Assembly (NCBI GenBank): GCA_964537555.1 | Contig: CAZIAD010000002.1 | Coordinates: forward strand, 62,001-126,000 | From: CAYRWR01 sp964537555 | GTDB lineage: Bacteria; Spirochaetota; Brevinematia; Brevinematales; CAYRWR01 | Direction of reading: 5' to 3' | DNA: 64,000 bases | In this document: piece by piece, positions 52,181 to 60,865 of the stretch | Position numbering within the stretch: the stretch's first letter is position 1 | Layout: the number at the start of each line of letters is the position of its first letter | Made by a program: the position numbers and the translations under genes | The notes under the pieces: generated by a model | Told to the model about the DNA's origin: nothing | What the model saw: the letters and a program-made list of their open reading frames with translations, nothing else | Databases searched by the model: none

Positions 52181-52423
52181 CTATTCACAGTCAAAGGATA
52201 CCAGCCTGAGTTCCCGGGTCGGAGAATCTTCGATCTCTATCTCTGCTCCCTCTGCGAGAGTACCTTTGGTATTTTCATTGAAGAAATGGATCAATATCTC
52301 TTTATTGATCTCCGTATATTCCCCCATACGCAGGTAGACTTTATTTATTCGGCTGGTCTTTTCCTGTTCAGCTTTGGCCAGCAGGTCAGCTAGCAGGTCT
52401 TTTAAGAGATGCATCTCGTGCAT
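52181..52423 (-). CDS. hypA: HypA variant lacking the zinc finger
   Basis: 80 residues against about 113 in the family. N-terminus MHEMHLL keeps the Ni-binding His 2, and LRMGEYTEINKEIL and EGAEIEIEDSP match HypA. The zinc domain with its two CxxC pairs is absent; the sequence jumps directly to RELRLVSFDCE, which resembles the final strand of ordinary HypA. The following TAG lies 9 bases before the next start, so nothing was lost by a simple stop. It delivers Ni for the hydrogenase, perhaps with altered control. RBS AAAGGAG. Confidence 0.85.
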   Translation of the reverse strand: MHEMHLLKDLLADLLAKAEQEKTSRINKVYLRMGEYTEINKEILIHFFNENTKGTLAEGAEIEIEDSPTRELRLVSFDCE

Positions 52424-52449
52424 AATGAGCTCCTTTTTAAATGCTTGGC

Positions 52450-52938
52450 TTATTGTATAGCAGAATAAGATTTCTGTAAATAGTGGATGAGTTTATCACA
52501 GCTGGATTGGACAGCCGGGCTCATAGTATCACCCAGATTGGCACTAGCCAGCTGTATACCCAGGTAGTATACTTCACAATGCCCATCCTGTCTCATCAGT
52601 GCCCCGATAGTAGACAGGGGAAACATGTGTGTGGATACGGTCTGCACCGGGATCAGCTCCTCCGGGACGAGGCGTACTTCCCCCACCTTTCCTTCCCAGT
52701 TAGCAGCATCGATAAATACTACCTTAGCCGGCCGGACCTGATCGGCTGCATCCACACTGTTTTCGGGATGCATACCGGCATTATAGAGCACTATTCTGTC
52801 TGAACGTATATCCAGATGCTTTGCAATATAGGGACCGGCCCCGTCATCACCCCGCAGATCATTGCCCACTGTGACCAGCAGCAATATTCCTTCTTCAGGT
52901 AATGACAGGGCCGTCTCGATGTCTTTATCTTCCCACAA
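52450..52938 (-). CDS. Hydrogenase maturation protease (HycI/HyaD family)
   Basis: 162 residues. It cuts the C-terminal tail from the large subunit after Ni insertion. The signature VGNDLRGDDGAGP holds the first Ni-binding acid, and further acids and His lie in IDAANW and STHMFPL. The start is TTG at 52938, overlapping the large-subunit stop; the ribosome site is weak and coupling is likely. Its target would be the DPCISCSAH tail of the gene just upstream. Confidence 0.9.
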   Translation of the reverse strand: MWEDKDIETALSLPEEGILLLVTVGNDLRGDDGAGPYIAKHLDIRSDRIVLYNAGMHPENSVDAADQVRPAKVVFIDAANWEGKVGEVRLVPEELIPVQTVSTHMFPLSTIGALMRQDGHCEVYYLGIQLASANLGDTMSPAVQSSCDKLIHYLQKSYSAIQ

Positions 52939-54253
52939 ACTTTACATCCAGGAAATGAGCTGAACAGGAAATACAGGGGTCATAGGCCCTGACCAGCATC
53001 TCCATGCCCAGAGTGATCTCTTCATCACTCTTGTCAGCCAGCATCTCCGGGACAAATTTTTTCATATCATACTCGATATTGCGTATATTCTGACCGGTGG
53101 GGATAATACAGTTAGCTGCCTGTATGATGCCCTTGTCATCCACGGTATAATTGTGGAATAAAATACCCCGAGGAACTTCTACAGCTCCTACCCCATTTCC
53201 AGCTTTGACCGGGATACGTTTATGTTCATTCAATCCCACCACTATCTCTTCATCATAATTGATACCGGTGTTCATGAGGTCCTTGATGATCTCTATACCA
53301 TGATAGAGGCAGTGTATGGTCTCAAGCAGCTGGGCCACCGTATTCAGGTAGGGATTCTTTACAGGTGCCTTAAAGCCCAATACATTGGCGATCTCTTTAG
53401 CCTTGGGATGCAGCTTATTACTGTTCAGGTTAAAGCGGGCCAGGGCTCCTACCATATAGGAATCACGGGACAGTTTACAGTGTTTGGCACTGGAATGGGA
53501 AACTATAAACTCATTGGTTATTTTCTTATAATCGTTTTTATTCATCCGCACGCCATCAGTGGAGCCTACATCACCCATGAGGAGGGGGTATTCGTCATCA
53601 TCAGAGACCAGAGCTACGTACTCAGTATCCCTTTCGTAATCAGGGAATTTGAGAGTGGCAGCCAGTTCGATGGTGGCATTGAGATCAGGGATCATACCTT
53701 CCAGATAATTGAGGAAGGTCTGCAGGTCTGCAGCCGTAGGCAGCTTGGTAAAACCGCCCACTACCGTGGTGATAGGATGGATATGCCGTCCTACGAAAAG
53801 GTCACACACATCATTGACAGTCTTTTTCATCCTGAGAGCCCGTCTTACCACATCATTATGGGTATCTATCAGGGGTACAAAGCTCTTGACCCCCAGGATA
53901 TCGGGAGCTACCAGAAGGTAGATGTGCAGGAGGTGACTATCCAGATTTTCCATATCCAGGAGGAACTTCCGGAGTTTGATGGTCTGGGCACTGGGGGTAA
54001 ATCCGATAGCTGCCTCTGCCGCTTGCAGTGATGCCAGGGTATGGCCACAGGCACAGATACCGCAGATACGGGAGGTGATATGCTGAGCTTCAAATATTGA
54101 GCGTCCCTTGAGCATTCCCTCAAAAAAGCGGGGTGCTTCTACAATGGCCAGTTTACATTCTTCCAGGGACCCATCTTTCACATTGACTATAATATTTCCA
54201 TGGCCCTCTACCCGGGTCAGGTATTCTACATTGACATTTACATTTCTTCCCAT
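52925..54253 (-). CDS. hydA: [NiFe] hydrogenase large (alpha) subunit, group 3b type
   Basis: 442 residues from ATG 54253 (CAGGAGAAT before; overlaps the small-subunit stop). Ni ligands: L1 RICGICACGH (about 60-70) and L2 DPCISCSAHFLD at the C-terminus, with a 9-residue tail after the His to be removed by the protease. The N-terminal EYLTRVEGHGNI is typical of group 3 enzymes. It holds the NiFe site of a cytoplasmic bidirectional, NAD(P)-linked hydrogenase. Confidence 0.95.
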   Translation of the reverse strand: MGRNVNVNVEYLTRVEGHGNIIVNVKDGSLEECKLAIVEAPRFFEGMLKGRSIFEAQHITSRICGICACGHTLASLQAAEAAIGFTPSAQTIKLRKFLLDMENLDSHLLHIYLLVAPDILGVKSFVPLIDTHNDVVRRALRMKKTVNDVCDLFVGRHIHPITTVVGGFTKLPTAADLQTFLNYLEGMIPDLNATIELAATLKFPDYERDTEYVALVSDDDEYPLLMGDVGSTDGVRMNKNDYKKITNEFIVSHSSAKHCKLSRDSYMVGALARFNLNSNKLHPKAKEIANVLGFKAPVKNPYLNTVAQLLETIHCLYHGIEIIKDLMNTGINYDEEIVVGLNEHKRIPVKAGNGVGAVEVPRGILFHNYTVDDKGIIQAANCIIPTGQNIRNIEYDMKKFVPEMLADKSDEEITLGMEMLVRAYDPCISCSAHFLDVKFVGR

Positions 54254-54254
54254 C

Positions 54255-55016
54255 TTATTCTCCTGTCTTGGCTTCATCGCTATGCAAGCGTATGGTATTG
54301 TACATATTCATCTTCTGGACTACCTGCTCCAGGGGAATATCATATTTCTTAAGCACGGAAGTCATACCATTTTTATTGGGATTGTCTACCAGTCCCCGGC
54401 AGCCATAACAGATATTCCCGTTATTGGTACACCAGGAGTTACATCCCGCGCGGGTCACAGGGCCCAGGCAGGTCACTCCTTTTTCATAGAGGCAGACGTT
54501 TTCATTGAGTTTGCATTCTACACATACTGACTTATCAGGTACATTATAAGGCACACCGGACAGTACTGACTTCAGGACTTCCACCAGCTCGGGAGGATAA
54601 ATAGGACAACCATATATATAGTAATCTACTTCGACCACCTCGTGGACAGCCATGGTGGGGATAGTCTCAAAGAAATGGGCCTGTTCCCCATAGACATCTT
54701 TACGTACATCTTCCAGGGGGCGGTTATTCTTGATACCATTGATCCCGCCCAGTGTGGCGCAGGAGCCATAGGCGATCAGCACTTTGGAGCGTTCCCGGAT
54801 CTTCTTGATACGTTCGACTGCTTCAGTGGTGGTGATACTGCCTTCAATGATGGAGACATCATAACTATGGTCCCACTTTTCACTCATCACTTCACGGAAT
54901 TCTACTACATCTATTGCGCCCAGGATGTCCAGGAGAGTCTCTCCAAAATTGGCCACCTGTAACTGGCATCCTTCGCAGCAGGCGAAGTCAAAAAATGCTA
55001 CTTTTGGTTTAGACAT
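54255..55016 (-). CDS. hydD: [NiFe] hydrogenase small (delta) subunit
   Basis: 253 residues. Proximal cluster motif FACCEGCQLQVANFG (C13, C14, C17), YGSCATLGGI, YGCPIYPPE and a C-terminal Cys-rich domain (CVECKLNENVC, CTNNGNICYGC) for additional [4Fe-4S] clusters, as in sulfhydrogenase I. It passes electrons between the NiFe site and the flavin subunit. The stop of the gamma gene and this start share one base (TAATG). Confidence 0.95.
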   Translation of the reverse strand: MSKPKVAFFDFACCEGCQLQVANFGETLLDILGAIDVVEFREVMSEKWDHSYDVSIIEGSITTTEAVERIKKIRERSKVLIAYGSCATLGGINGIKNNRPLEDVRKDVYGEQAHFFETIPTMAVHEVVEVDYYIYGCPIYPPELVEVLKSVLSGVPYNVPDKSVCVECKLNENVCLYEKGVTCLGPVTRAGCNSWCTNNGNICYGCRGLVDNPNKNGMTSVLKKYDIPLEQVVQKMNMYNTIRLHSDEAKTGE

Positions 55017-55852
55017 TAGATTGCCCCCTTGAGATCTTTGATCTGGTCATAGACAAATACCGGCCCATCCTGGCAGCAGTAGATATCATGTATCTGGCAG
55101 TGGCCGCATTTGCCCAGGCCGCACTTCATGTGCCGTTCCAGGGATACCAGTATCTGATTTTCCGGTATACCTTTGGCTATCAGTTCTTTAATGACAAATT
55201 TATACATAATAGGTGGCCCTACCACCACGGCATAGGTCAGCTCGGGGTCGATATTGACACCCGGGATGAGGCTGGTGATAACCCCCACATTACCCTTCCA
55301 CTCCGGGTCTCCCCGGTCTACCGTACAGCTGAAATTGATGTCCATACGCTTGTCCCAGATCGCCAGCTCATCAGAGAAGAGCATACTCTTGGGGTCCCGG
55401 CAGCCCAGCAGGATATCGGTCTTACCAAAGTCACGCCGGTTGTCAGCCACATAATTAATGAGAGAGCGTAAGGGAGCGATGCCCAATCCTCCGGCTATCA
55501 TGAGCAGGTCATACCCCTCCAGCATGGGAGTGTGAAATCCGGTGCCGAATGGCCCGCGTATCCCCAGGGTATCCCCTTCATTGAGCTTATGCATCTCCTG
55601 GGTCAGCTTTCCTACCGCACGGACACACAGCTCAAAGCTGCCCCGTTTGGTAGGGGAAGAAGTGATAGAAATAGGTGCTTCTCCCACTCCGAAGATCGAT
55701 ACTTCTACAAACTGGCCCGGGTCATAATCCAGGTACTGGCCATTGGCCAGCATAACATCAAACAGAGTCTCGGAATCAGTCAGCTTTTTCTTCTTTAATA
55801 TCTTGGCTTCTTTTATCTGATATTCTGAACGGTGTATGACTATTCTTTCCAT
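55016..55852 (-). CDS. hydG: Hydrogenase gamma subunit, FAD/NAD(P)-binding
   Basis: 278 residues of the ferredoxin-NADP reductase family: QFVEVSIFGVGEAPISIT (FAD), GLGIAPLRSLINYV (nucleotide), and a C-terminal [2Fe-2S] site with CGLGKCGHCQIHDIYC. It exchanges electrons with NAD(P)H, so the hydrogenase can evolve or consume H2 with pyridine nucleotide. Gene order beta-gamma-delta-alpha matches archaeal sulfhydrogenase; the symbol must not be confused with HydG of [FeFe] maturation. Confidence 0.93.
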   Translation of the reverse strand: MERIVIHRSEYQIKEAKILKKKKLTDSETLFDVMLANGQYLDYDPGQFVEVSIFGVGEAPISITSSPTKRGSFELCVRAVGKLTQEMHKLNEGDTLGIRGPFGTGFHTPMLEGYDLLMIAGGLGIAPLRSLINYVADNRRDFGKTDILLGCRDPKSMLFSDELAIWDKRMDINFSCTVDRGDPEWKGNVGVITSLIPGVNIDPELTYAVVVGPPIMYKFVIKELIAKGIPENQILVSLERHMKCGLGKCGHCQIHDIYCCQDGPVFVYDQIKDLKGAI

Positions 55853-55861
55853 GATCTCCCC

Positions 55862-56914
55862 CTACGCCTTTTCCAGCATATTCACATCTTTAGCCAGAGC
55901 CACAATGGTCTCTTTGAGGTTTATCTCTGCCATACAGGTACGGCTGCAACGGCCGCAACCGGTACAGAAAAACCTGTTCCAGCGTTTGATGGGATAGTTA
56001 AATTTACGGTTAAAGCGGTGCCTCTTACGGTCTTTACGGTTTTCACGGAAGCTTTCTCCTCCAGCCACTTTGGCAAAAGGTTCATTCTGACAGGAATCCC
56101 AGACCCGGATACGCTTACCCGTTTTCAGATCCAGATTAGGTACATCCTGCATATCAAAACAGTAGCAGGTAGGGCATACATTGGTACAGTTTCCGCAGGA
56201 CAGACAGCGTCCCCCTATCTCGTCCCACACTTCGGAATCAAAGCCTTTCTGGAAGAGCTGGGCCAGGGTGGTGCGGTTGACAGGGATCTCCGGCTTAAAA
56301 CGGTTCTTTTTGTTTTGCCGATAGGCTTCCAGACTGTTAATATGCTGGGCTTCTGCTTCTGTAAAAAAGTTCTTATATTTTGTGATGAGGTCTTCTCCGA
56401 CCTGGGTATTGACATGGAGGATATAGTATTCCCCCAGGTCAGTCATAAACAGGTCATAGCCGCCATTGGGGGTGAAGTTATTCATAAGGCCACAGGATGC
56501 ATACTCATCACAATAATCATCACATTCTATGCCGATGATGGTAATATATTTCTTTCTGACGAGGTAATTCAGATCGCGGGGGCGGTCAGAAAATACAATA
56601 TTGAGGCATTGTATTCCCGCCAGGTCACAGGTATGGACCCCCATGAGGGTGATATATTCTACCTCGACTATAGCCTCCATATCCGGCTTTTTGTTGGTAT
56701 CATATTCTATCAAGGTCTCGTACTGAGGCATAAAATATTTTTTGGGTGGAAGTATGGTGGGAATATGCTCCAGGCTGATACGGGACACATCTTTGACTTC
56801 TTCGTAGGAATACTGGTCATTGCCTTTACTGACCGGTGCCACCAGCTTTTCCTGTACCGCCAGTACCTGACAAAAGTCATCAAATTTCTTTTTTTCGAGC
56901 ACAGCATATTTCAT
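55862..56914 (-). CDS. hydB: Hydrogenase beta subunit, two [4Fe-4S] clusters
   Basis: 350 residues. Family of sulfhydrogenase beta and anaerobic sulfite reductase A subunits: C-terminal ferredoxin-like motifs CLSCGNCTNVCPTCYC and CTGCGRCSRTC. The N-terminal part has GVHTCDLAGIQCL and GIECDDYCDEYASCGL. It may carry a polysulfide or additional electron acceptor site. First hydrogenase subunit, 66 bases after the nickel permease. Confidence 0.92.
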   Translation of the reverse strand: MKYAVLEKKKFDDFCQVLAVQEKLVAPVSKGNDQYSYEEVKDVSRISLEHIPTILPPKKYFMPQYETLIEYDTNKKPDMEAIVEVEYITLMGVHTCDLAGIQCLNIVFSDRPRDLNYLVRKKYITIIGIECDDYCDEYASCGLMNNFTPNGGYDLFMTDLGEYYILHVNTQVGEDLITKYKNFFTEAEAQHINSLEAYRQNKKNRFKPEIPVNRTTLAQLFQKGFDSEVWDEIGGRCLSCGNCTNVCPTCYCFDMQDVPNLDLKTGKRIRVWDSCQNEPFAKVAGGESFRENRKDRKRHRFNRKFNYPIKRWNRFFCTGCGRCSRTCMAEINLKETIVALAKDVNMLEKA

Positions 56915-56980
56915 ATAAATGCCCCCTTACCTGCATTTTATTATGTGAAATTTTTCACTTGATATTTTAAATCGAATGGG

Positions 56981-57691
56981 CTACCATCCCAGAAACTTAA
57001 TCCCGATTCCACTAAACAGTATCACTGCCCCGGCCATAGCATGGGCATATCGCTCCAGCTTTTTCATGGGTAAGAGCTTAAACCCGAAGGTCAATGCCCC
57101 CACCATGATCAGCATCGTAGAGATGGTCGCTGCTGAAAATACCAGGGCGGTACTGACTACCAGCCCCCAGCTATGACTGGACGCCGGATACATCAATAAG
57201 GGGATCAGGGGTTCGCAGGGACCCAGAGCAAATATTATAAAGAGTGTCCACATAGTGACTGTCTTCTTTTCACTGTGTAAATGACTGTGACTATCATGAT
57301 GGGTATGGCTATGTTCGTGAGTCTCTCCATCGGGATGCACATGGAGATGGGTATGGGGTTTATTTTTTATAGCCTGGAAAATACCCCAGACCATATAAGC
57401 CAGTCCGAATCCTATCAAAACCCAGGACGCGGCATGTCCTCTCAAAGACTCAAAGGCCTCTATTTTACTGACTGCAGTCCCGATCAGTATCCCCACTATG
57501 CCCAGAAGCACAGAGCCCAGCACATGGCCGATCCCGCATAGAAATGTGACAGCCAGTGTGCGCCGCATATTCCACGATCGGGCCTTGGATAATGCTATAA
57601 AGGGGATGTAATGATCCGGCCCCAGTAAAGTATGGATGAAACCAATAGATGCGGCTGATCCTAAAAGGACAATATGCTGAGATATGGGCAT
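56981..57691 (-). CDS. Nickel/cobalt permease (UreH/NicO-like) with His-rich loop
   Basis: 236 residues from ATG 57691 (TCAGGAG before; the frame is open 78 bases further). Six helices; N-terminal GFIHTLLGPDHYIPFIALS with HxxxGxDH, typical of UreH/sulfite-exporter-like and NicO permeases, and a long loop (about 110-145) with many His (HTHLHVH, HEHSHTHHDSHSHLHS). It brings Ni to the cell for the hydrogenase. First gene of the operon; the opposite end of the DNA has a 214-base promoter region. Confidence 0.88.
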   Translation of the reverse strand: MPISQHIVLLGSAASIGFIHTLLGPDHYIPFIALSKARSWNMRRTLAVTFLCGIGHVLGSVLLGIVGILIGTAVSKIEAFESLRGHAASWVLIGFGLAYMVWGIFQAIKNKPHTHLHVHPDGETHEHSHTHHDSHSHLHSEKKTVTMWTLFIIFALGPCEPLIPLLMYPASSHSWGLVVSTALVFSAATISTMLIMVGALTFGFKLLPMKKLERYAHAMAGAVILFSGIGIKFLGW

Positions 57692-57906
57692 GCTATCTCC
57701 TGAAATTATTAAATTCCTGATAATTAACTTAGACTTATAGCTTAAAATATTTCTGAGAAATTGCAACAATTATTAGTAAGTATTTTAATCTGATTTACTG
57801 ATTTATTGCAAACGCAATTGATTTTCCGTTACAATCATTTAATACAGTTTGTTTAAGCTAACATTTATAGAATCAGTCACCCCAAAAGGATTTTTTATAA
57901 TGTGGT
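57692..57906 (-). promoter_or_regulatory. Hydrogenase-operon upstream region
   Basis: AT-rich 215 bases between the histidine-kinase 3' end and the nickel permease. A 5-bp inverted repeat ATTGC-AAAC-GCAAT (57805-57818) and TTGCAA-type half sites could be an operator; no clear -35/-10 pair is certain. Confidence 0.35.
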
Positions 57907-60603
57907 TTATTTCTTTTCATGCAGTGAAGCGTGGATAAAACGGGCCAGTTCTTCCCTGGTAAAGGGTTTACGAATAAAAGCACTTAAGCCGTCTTTTTTT
58001 AATTTTCCTAAATCGATATTATCTGCATAGCCTGATGCCAGGATTACCGGTAGAGAGGGATCCTTTTTACAGATCTCATAAAAGACTTCCACTCCACTTT
58101 TACGGGGCATGATCACATCCAGTAATATCAGATCAAAATCTCCTTTGTGAAAAAGACTTAAGGCCTCCTCCCCATCCCGGGCAATCGTCACGGTATAGCC
58201 CAGTGAGCTTAAGATCTCTTCCAGGACCTCCTGTAAGGGTTCTTCATCTTCAGCTACCAGTATGGCCCCGGTTCCGTTATACTCTATGTGATCCTGACTG
58301 CGATCCGCACTGACAGCAGCCGTATCTGACTCTTTAAAATAAAGTGTAAAAGTAGTCCCTTCATTCAGCTCACTTTTTACCTCGATAGTGCCCTGATGTT
58401 CTTCGATGGTACTATAGACCGAGGCCAGGCCTAATCCAGTCCCTTTGCCGCTCCTCCGGGTAGTGAAATAGGGGTCAAATATCTGATCTATATGATCAGG
58501 GGAGATACCACAACCATCATCTGCCACACTCACTCTGACATAAGAGCCGGGTTCAGAGTCCAGGCCCATTTTTTGCAGCTGTTTTTTCTTAAGAAATATG
58601 CGATCAGCTTTGTAGCAGATAGAGCCTTCCTCATTTATAGCATCCCGGGAATTGATCCCCATATTCAGAAAGGCATTATGTATGGAATCAGCATCTCCGT
58701 TGACTATGAGGTTTTCATCACTCTTTTCATAATAGACTTTTATTTTTTTATCTATGGTGCGTTCTAAAAGCTGAACTACATCAGATATCACAGTGCATAT
58801 ATCTATATCCTGTTTAATCAGCTCTTTCGTGCGGGAAATATTGAGGAGCTGATTAGTGAGGCGGGCCGCTCTTTTGGAAGTGTCCAGTATGATGTTTACA
58901 TATTTCATACTTCCCGGGATATCATTATTTTTCAGGCGATAACTGATGATATCCGCACCCCCCATGATACCGGCCAGCATATTGTTAAAATCATGGGCTA
59001 TTCCCCCGGCCAGCTTACCTATGGCGTCTATCTTCTGACTATGGCGCAGGCGTCTCTCAGCCTCTTTGCGTCCGGAAATATCCCTTAGAATCTCCATATA
59101 TCGTGGGGAATGGTCAAGATCATCTTCAATCTGATAGATCCGGTATTCTATAGGCAGAATCTTTTTTTCAGCGGTCAGGTAATCTTTTTCAAAGACATCA
59201 GTATAGGACCGTGTGGATAATTGTTCTTTTATTATATGCTGAGGGCTAGGGTCATCTGCAGTAAAGGAACTGATATTTTTGGAAGTGATATCTGTAGCGG
59301 AGTATTTTATCATGGAGCAAAACGCTTCATTGCATTCTCTGACTTTGCCCTCCTCATCGTATATAAGGTAACCGTCCATTATTGCATCTTTTAGAAGGTC
59401 ATATTCCCTCTCAGACTTTATGGCTCGCTGCTCTACTCTGAAAAACTTATGACTGACTCCTATGGTGAGCCATATGATCAGCCAGATATTGGCCAGTATA
59501 TTGGAGTAGGAAGAAATAAACCCTATGGTGATGGCACCGGACCCCTCCATTCTCATAAGTATGATAGACAGGGGAATCCCCAAAAAACCGAAGAACAGAT
59601 ATAGAGCACTTTTTTGTTTTTTAAAAGCATAGACATAGAGTGCCGCACTGATATTGAAAATAGTAAAAATAGTACCCCTGATAGTGGTAAACTGCATGGC
59701 CGTAATACGAGAGGCAAACAGAGCCAATCCCAGGTCAATGATCACGGAAGGCAGCATCACATAGAGAAAAAACCTGTCTATCCACTTAAAGCGGCGCGTC
59801 TCCAGATAATTACGGAAGAAAAATATGGCAAAGAGGCCTACCAAAGGGGTAATGATCAGGAAGCTTTTTTGTTCCCACTGAGGAGAATGGGGCCAGATGT
59901 ACTGAAATGCCAGGCCCCCCAGGGACAGGTGAAAACCCAGCCAGCCCAGAATGTACAAGATAAGATAGATATAACTGCGATCCCGGGAATTAGCAAAAAA
60001 GATCAGGTTAAATATTACTCCGAAAATCACAAAGCCCAGATACATAGCATACAGAAAGTCATCCCTCTGTTTTTCTTTGAGCAATTGTTCCATGGTACAT
60101 AGTGAGGGTTTGGTAGTCAGGTTAACCATGTTCTCAATATGGATATAATAAGTGACAGCCTCATTCACGGGAGCCAGCTTAAATACATAATAGCGGTAGT
60201 CGAATTCCCTGGATTGTTGTTCAAAACGGCTGCCGCTGCTGGATTTATACCATTGCTGAGAAGGCAGCTGATAATAAAAATCGACCTGATAGATCTGGGG
60301 ATAATCCAGGTTTAAATATAAAGTCTCCCGGGTATTATTCCTGACTGTGAACTTAAACCAGTAGTGTTGCTGATTAAATCCGGTATTAATAGTATCATTA
60401 CTGATTACCTGCCAATTACTTAAGTCCCGGGTTACGGCTTCAAAACTGAGGCTGCCCTCCGGGTCATTCTTCATTTGCCAGTACTCACCTATATGTATAG
60501 GCTGGCTTATATCTTCCACCTCTATGGTAGTAGAATATGCGGACAAATAGGAAAATAAGAGAATAGATGCAGACAGGAAGAATAAAGACCAGGCTCTTTT
60601 CAA
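57907..60603 (-). CDS. Hybrid histidine kinase with 7TM-DISM sensor
   Basis: 898 residues from TTG 60603 (TTTGGAG 6 bases before; alternative TTG at 60615). Order: signal peptide, 7TMR-DISMED2 extracytoplasmic domain (about 35-180), seven-helix DISM module (185-395), PAS (400-520), HisKA with LAGGIAHDFNNMLAG (phospho-His), HATPase with NAFLNMGINSRDA and GTGLGL, and C-terminal receiver with LILLDVIMPRKSG and IRKPFT. It senses an extracellular ligand, perhaps a carbohydrate. Promoter 60639-60667. The cognate output protein is not adjacent. Confidence 0.93.
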   Translation of the reverse strand: MKRAWSLFFLSASILLFSYLSAYSTTIEVEDISQPIHIGEYWQMKNDPEGSLSFEAVTRDLSNWQVISNDTINTGFNQQHYWFKFTVRNNTRETLYLNLDYPQIYQVDFYYQLPSQQWYKSSSGSRFEQQSREFDYRYYVFKLAPVNEAVTYYIHIENMVNLTTKPSLCTMEQLLKEKQRDDFLYAMYLGFVIFGVIFNLIFFANSRDRSYIYLILYILGWLGFHLSLGGLAFQYIWPHSPQWEQKSFLIITPLVGLFAIFFFRNYLETRRFKWIDRFFLYVMLPSVIIDLGLALFASRITAMQFTTIRGTIFTIFNISAALYVYAFKKQKSALYLFFGFLGIPLSIILMRMEGSGAITIGFISSYSNILANIWLIIWLTIGVSHKFFRVEQRAIKSEREYDLLKDAIMDGYLIYDEEGKVRECNEAFCSMIKYSATDITSKNISSFTADDPSPQHIIKEQLSTRSYTDVFEKDYLTAEKKILPIEYRIYQIEDDLDHSPRYMEILRDISGRKEAERRLRHSQKIDAIGKLAGGIAHDFNNMLAGIMGGADIISYRLKNNDIPGSMKYVNIILDTSKRAARLTNQLLNISRTKELIKQDIDICTVISDVVQLLERTIDKKIKVYYEKSDENLIVNGDADSIHNAFLNMGINSRDAINEEGSICYKADRIFLKKKQLQKMGLDSEPGSYVRVSVADDGCGISPDHIDQIFDPYFTTRRSGKGTGLGLASVYSTIEEHQGTIEVKSELNEGTTFTLYFKESDTAAVSADRSQDHIEYNGTGAILVAEDEEPLQEVLEEILSSLGYTVTIARDGEEALSLFHKGDFDLILLDVIMPRKSGVEVFYEICKKDPSLPVILASGYADNIDLGKLKKDGLSAFIRKPFTREELARFIHASLHEKK

Positions 60604-60638
60604 AACGTTCTCCAAAGAAAATAGTGTTAACTAAAGAA

Positions 60639-60667
60639 ATAATAAATGGATTTAATACTTTAGTCAA
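60639..60667 (-). promoter_or_regulatory. Promoter of the hybrid kinase gene
   Basis: On the minus strand, TTGACT (60667-60662) and TATTAT (60644-60639) are 17 bases apart, 36 bases before the TTG start. Confidence 0.7.
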
Positions 60668-60800
60668 CCAGTCTATGTAATAGTTAATTTTAATCTGAAG
60701 GGATGGATAGATCCAGAAAAATTAGGGCATTATAATAAGACTAGATACCTTTGCTTTCTCTTAACAATACAATGTATTTTATTCCTGGAGTTTTATATAC

Positions 60801-60839
60801 AAAAAAACAGACCTCTTCGAATGATCCAGAAGAGGTCTG
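60801..60839 (-). terminator. Terminator of the LamG lipoprotein gene
   Basis: The 11-bp stem CAGACCTCTTC/GAAGAGGTCTG with a 10-base loop is followed on the minus strand by seven T. Confidence 0.9.
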
Positions 60840-60865
60840 CATAGATATTCAGGCTATATAAGCAC

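Noticed and set aside
55832..56962. A 376-codon plus-strand frame opposite the hydrogenase beta subunit
   Set aside because: Shadow of hydB; the conserved Cys motifs are on the minus strand.
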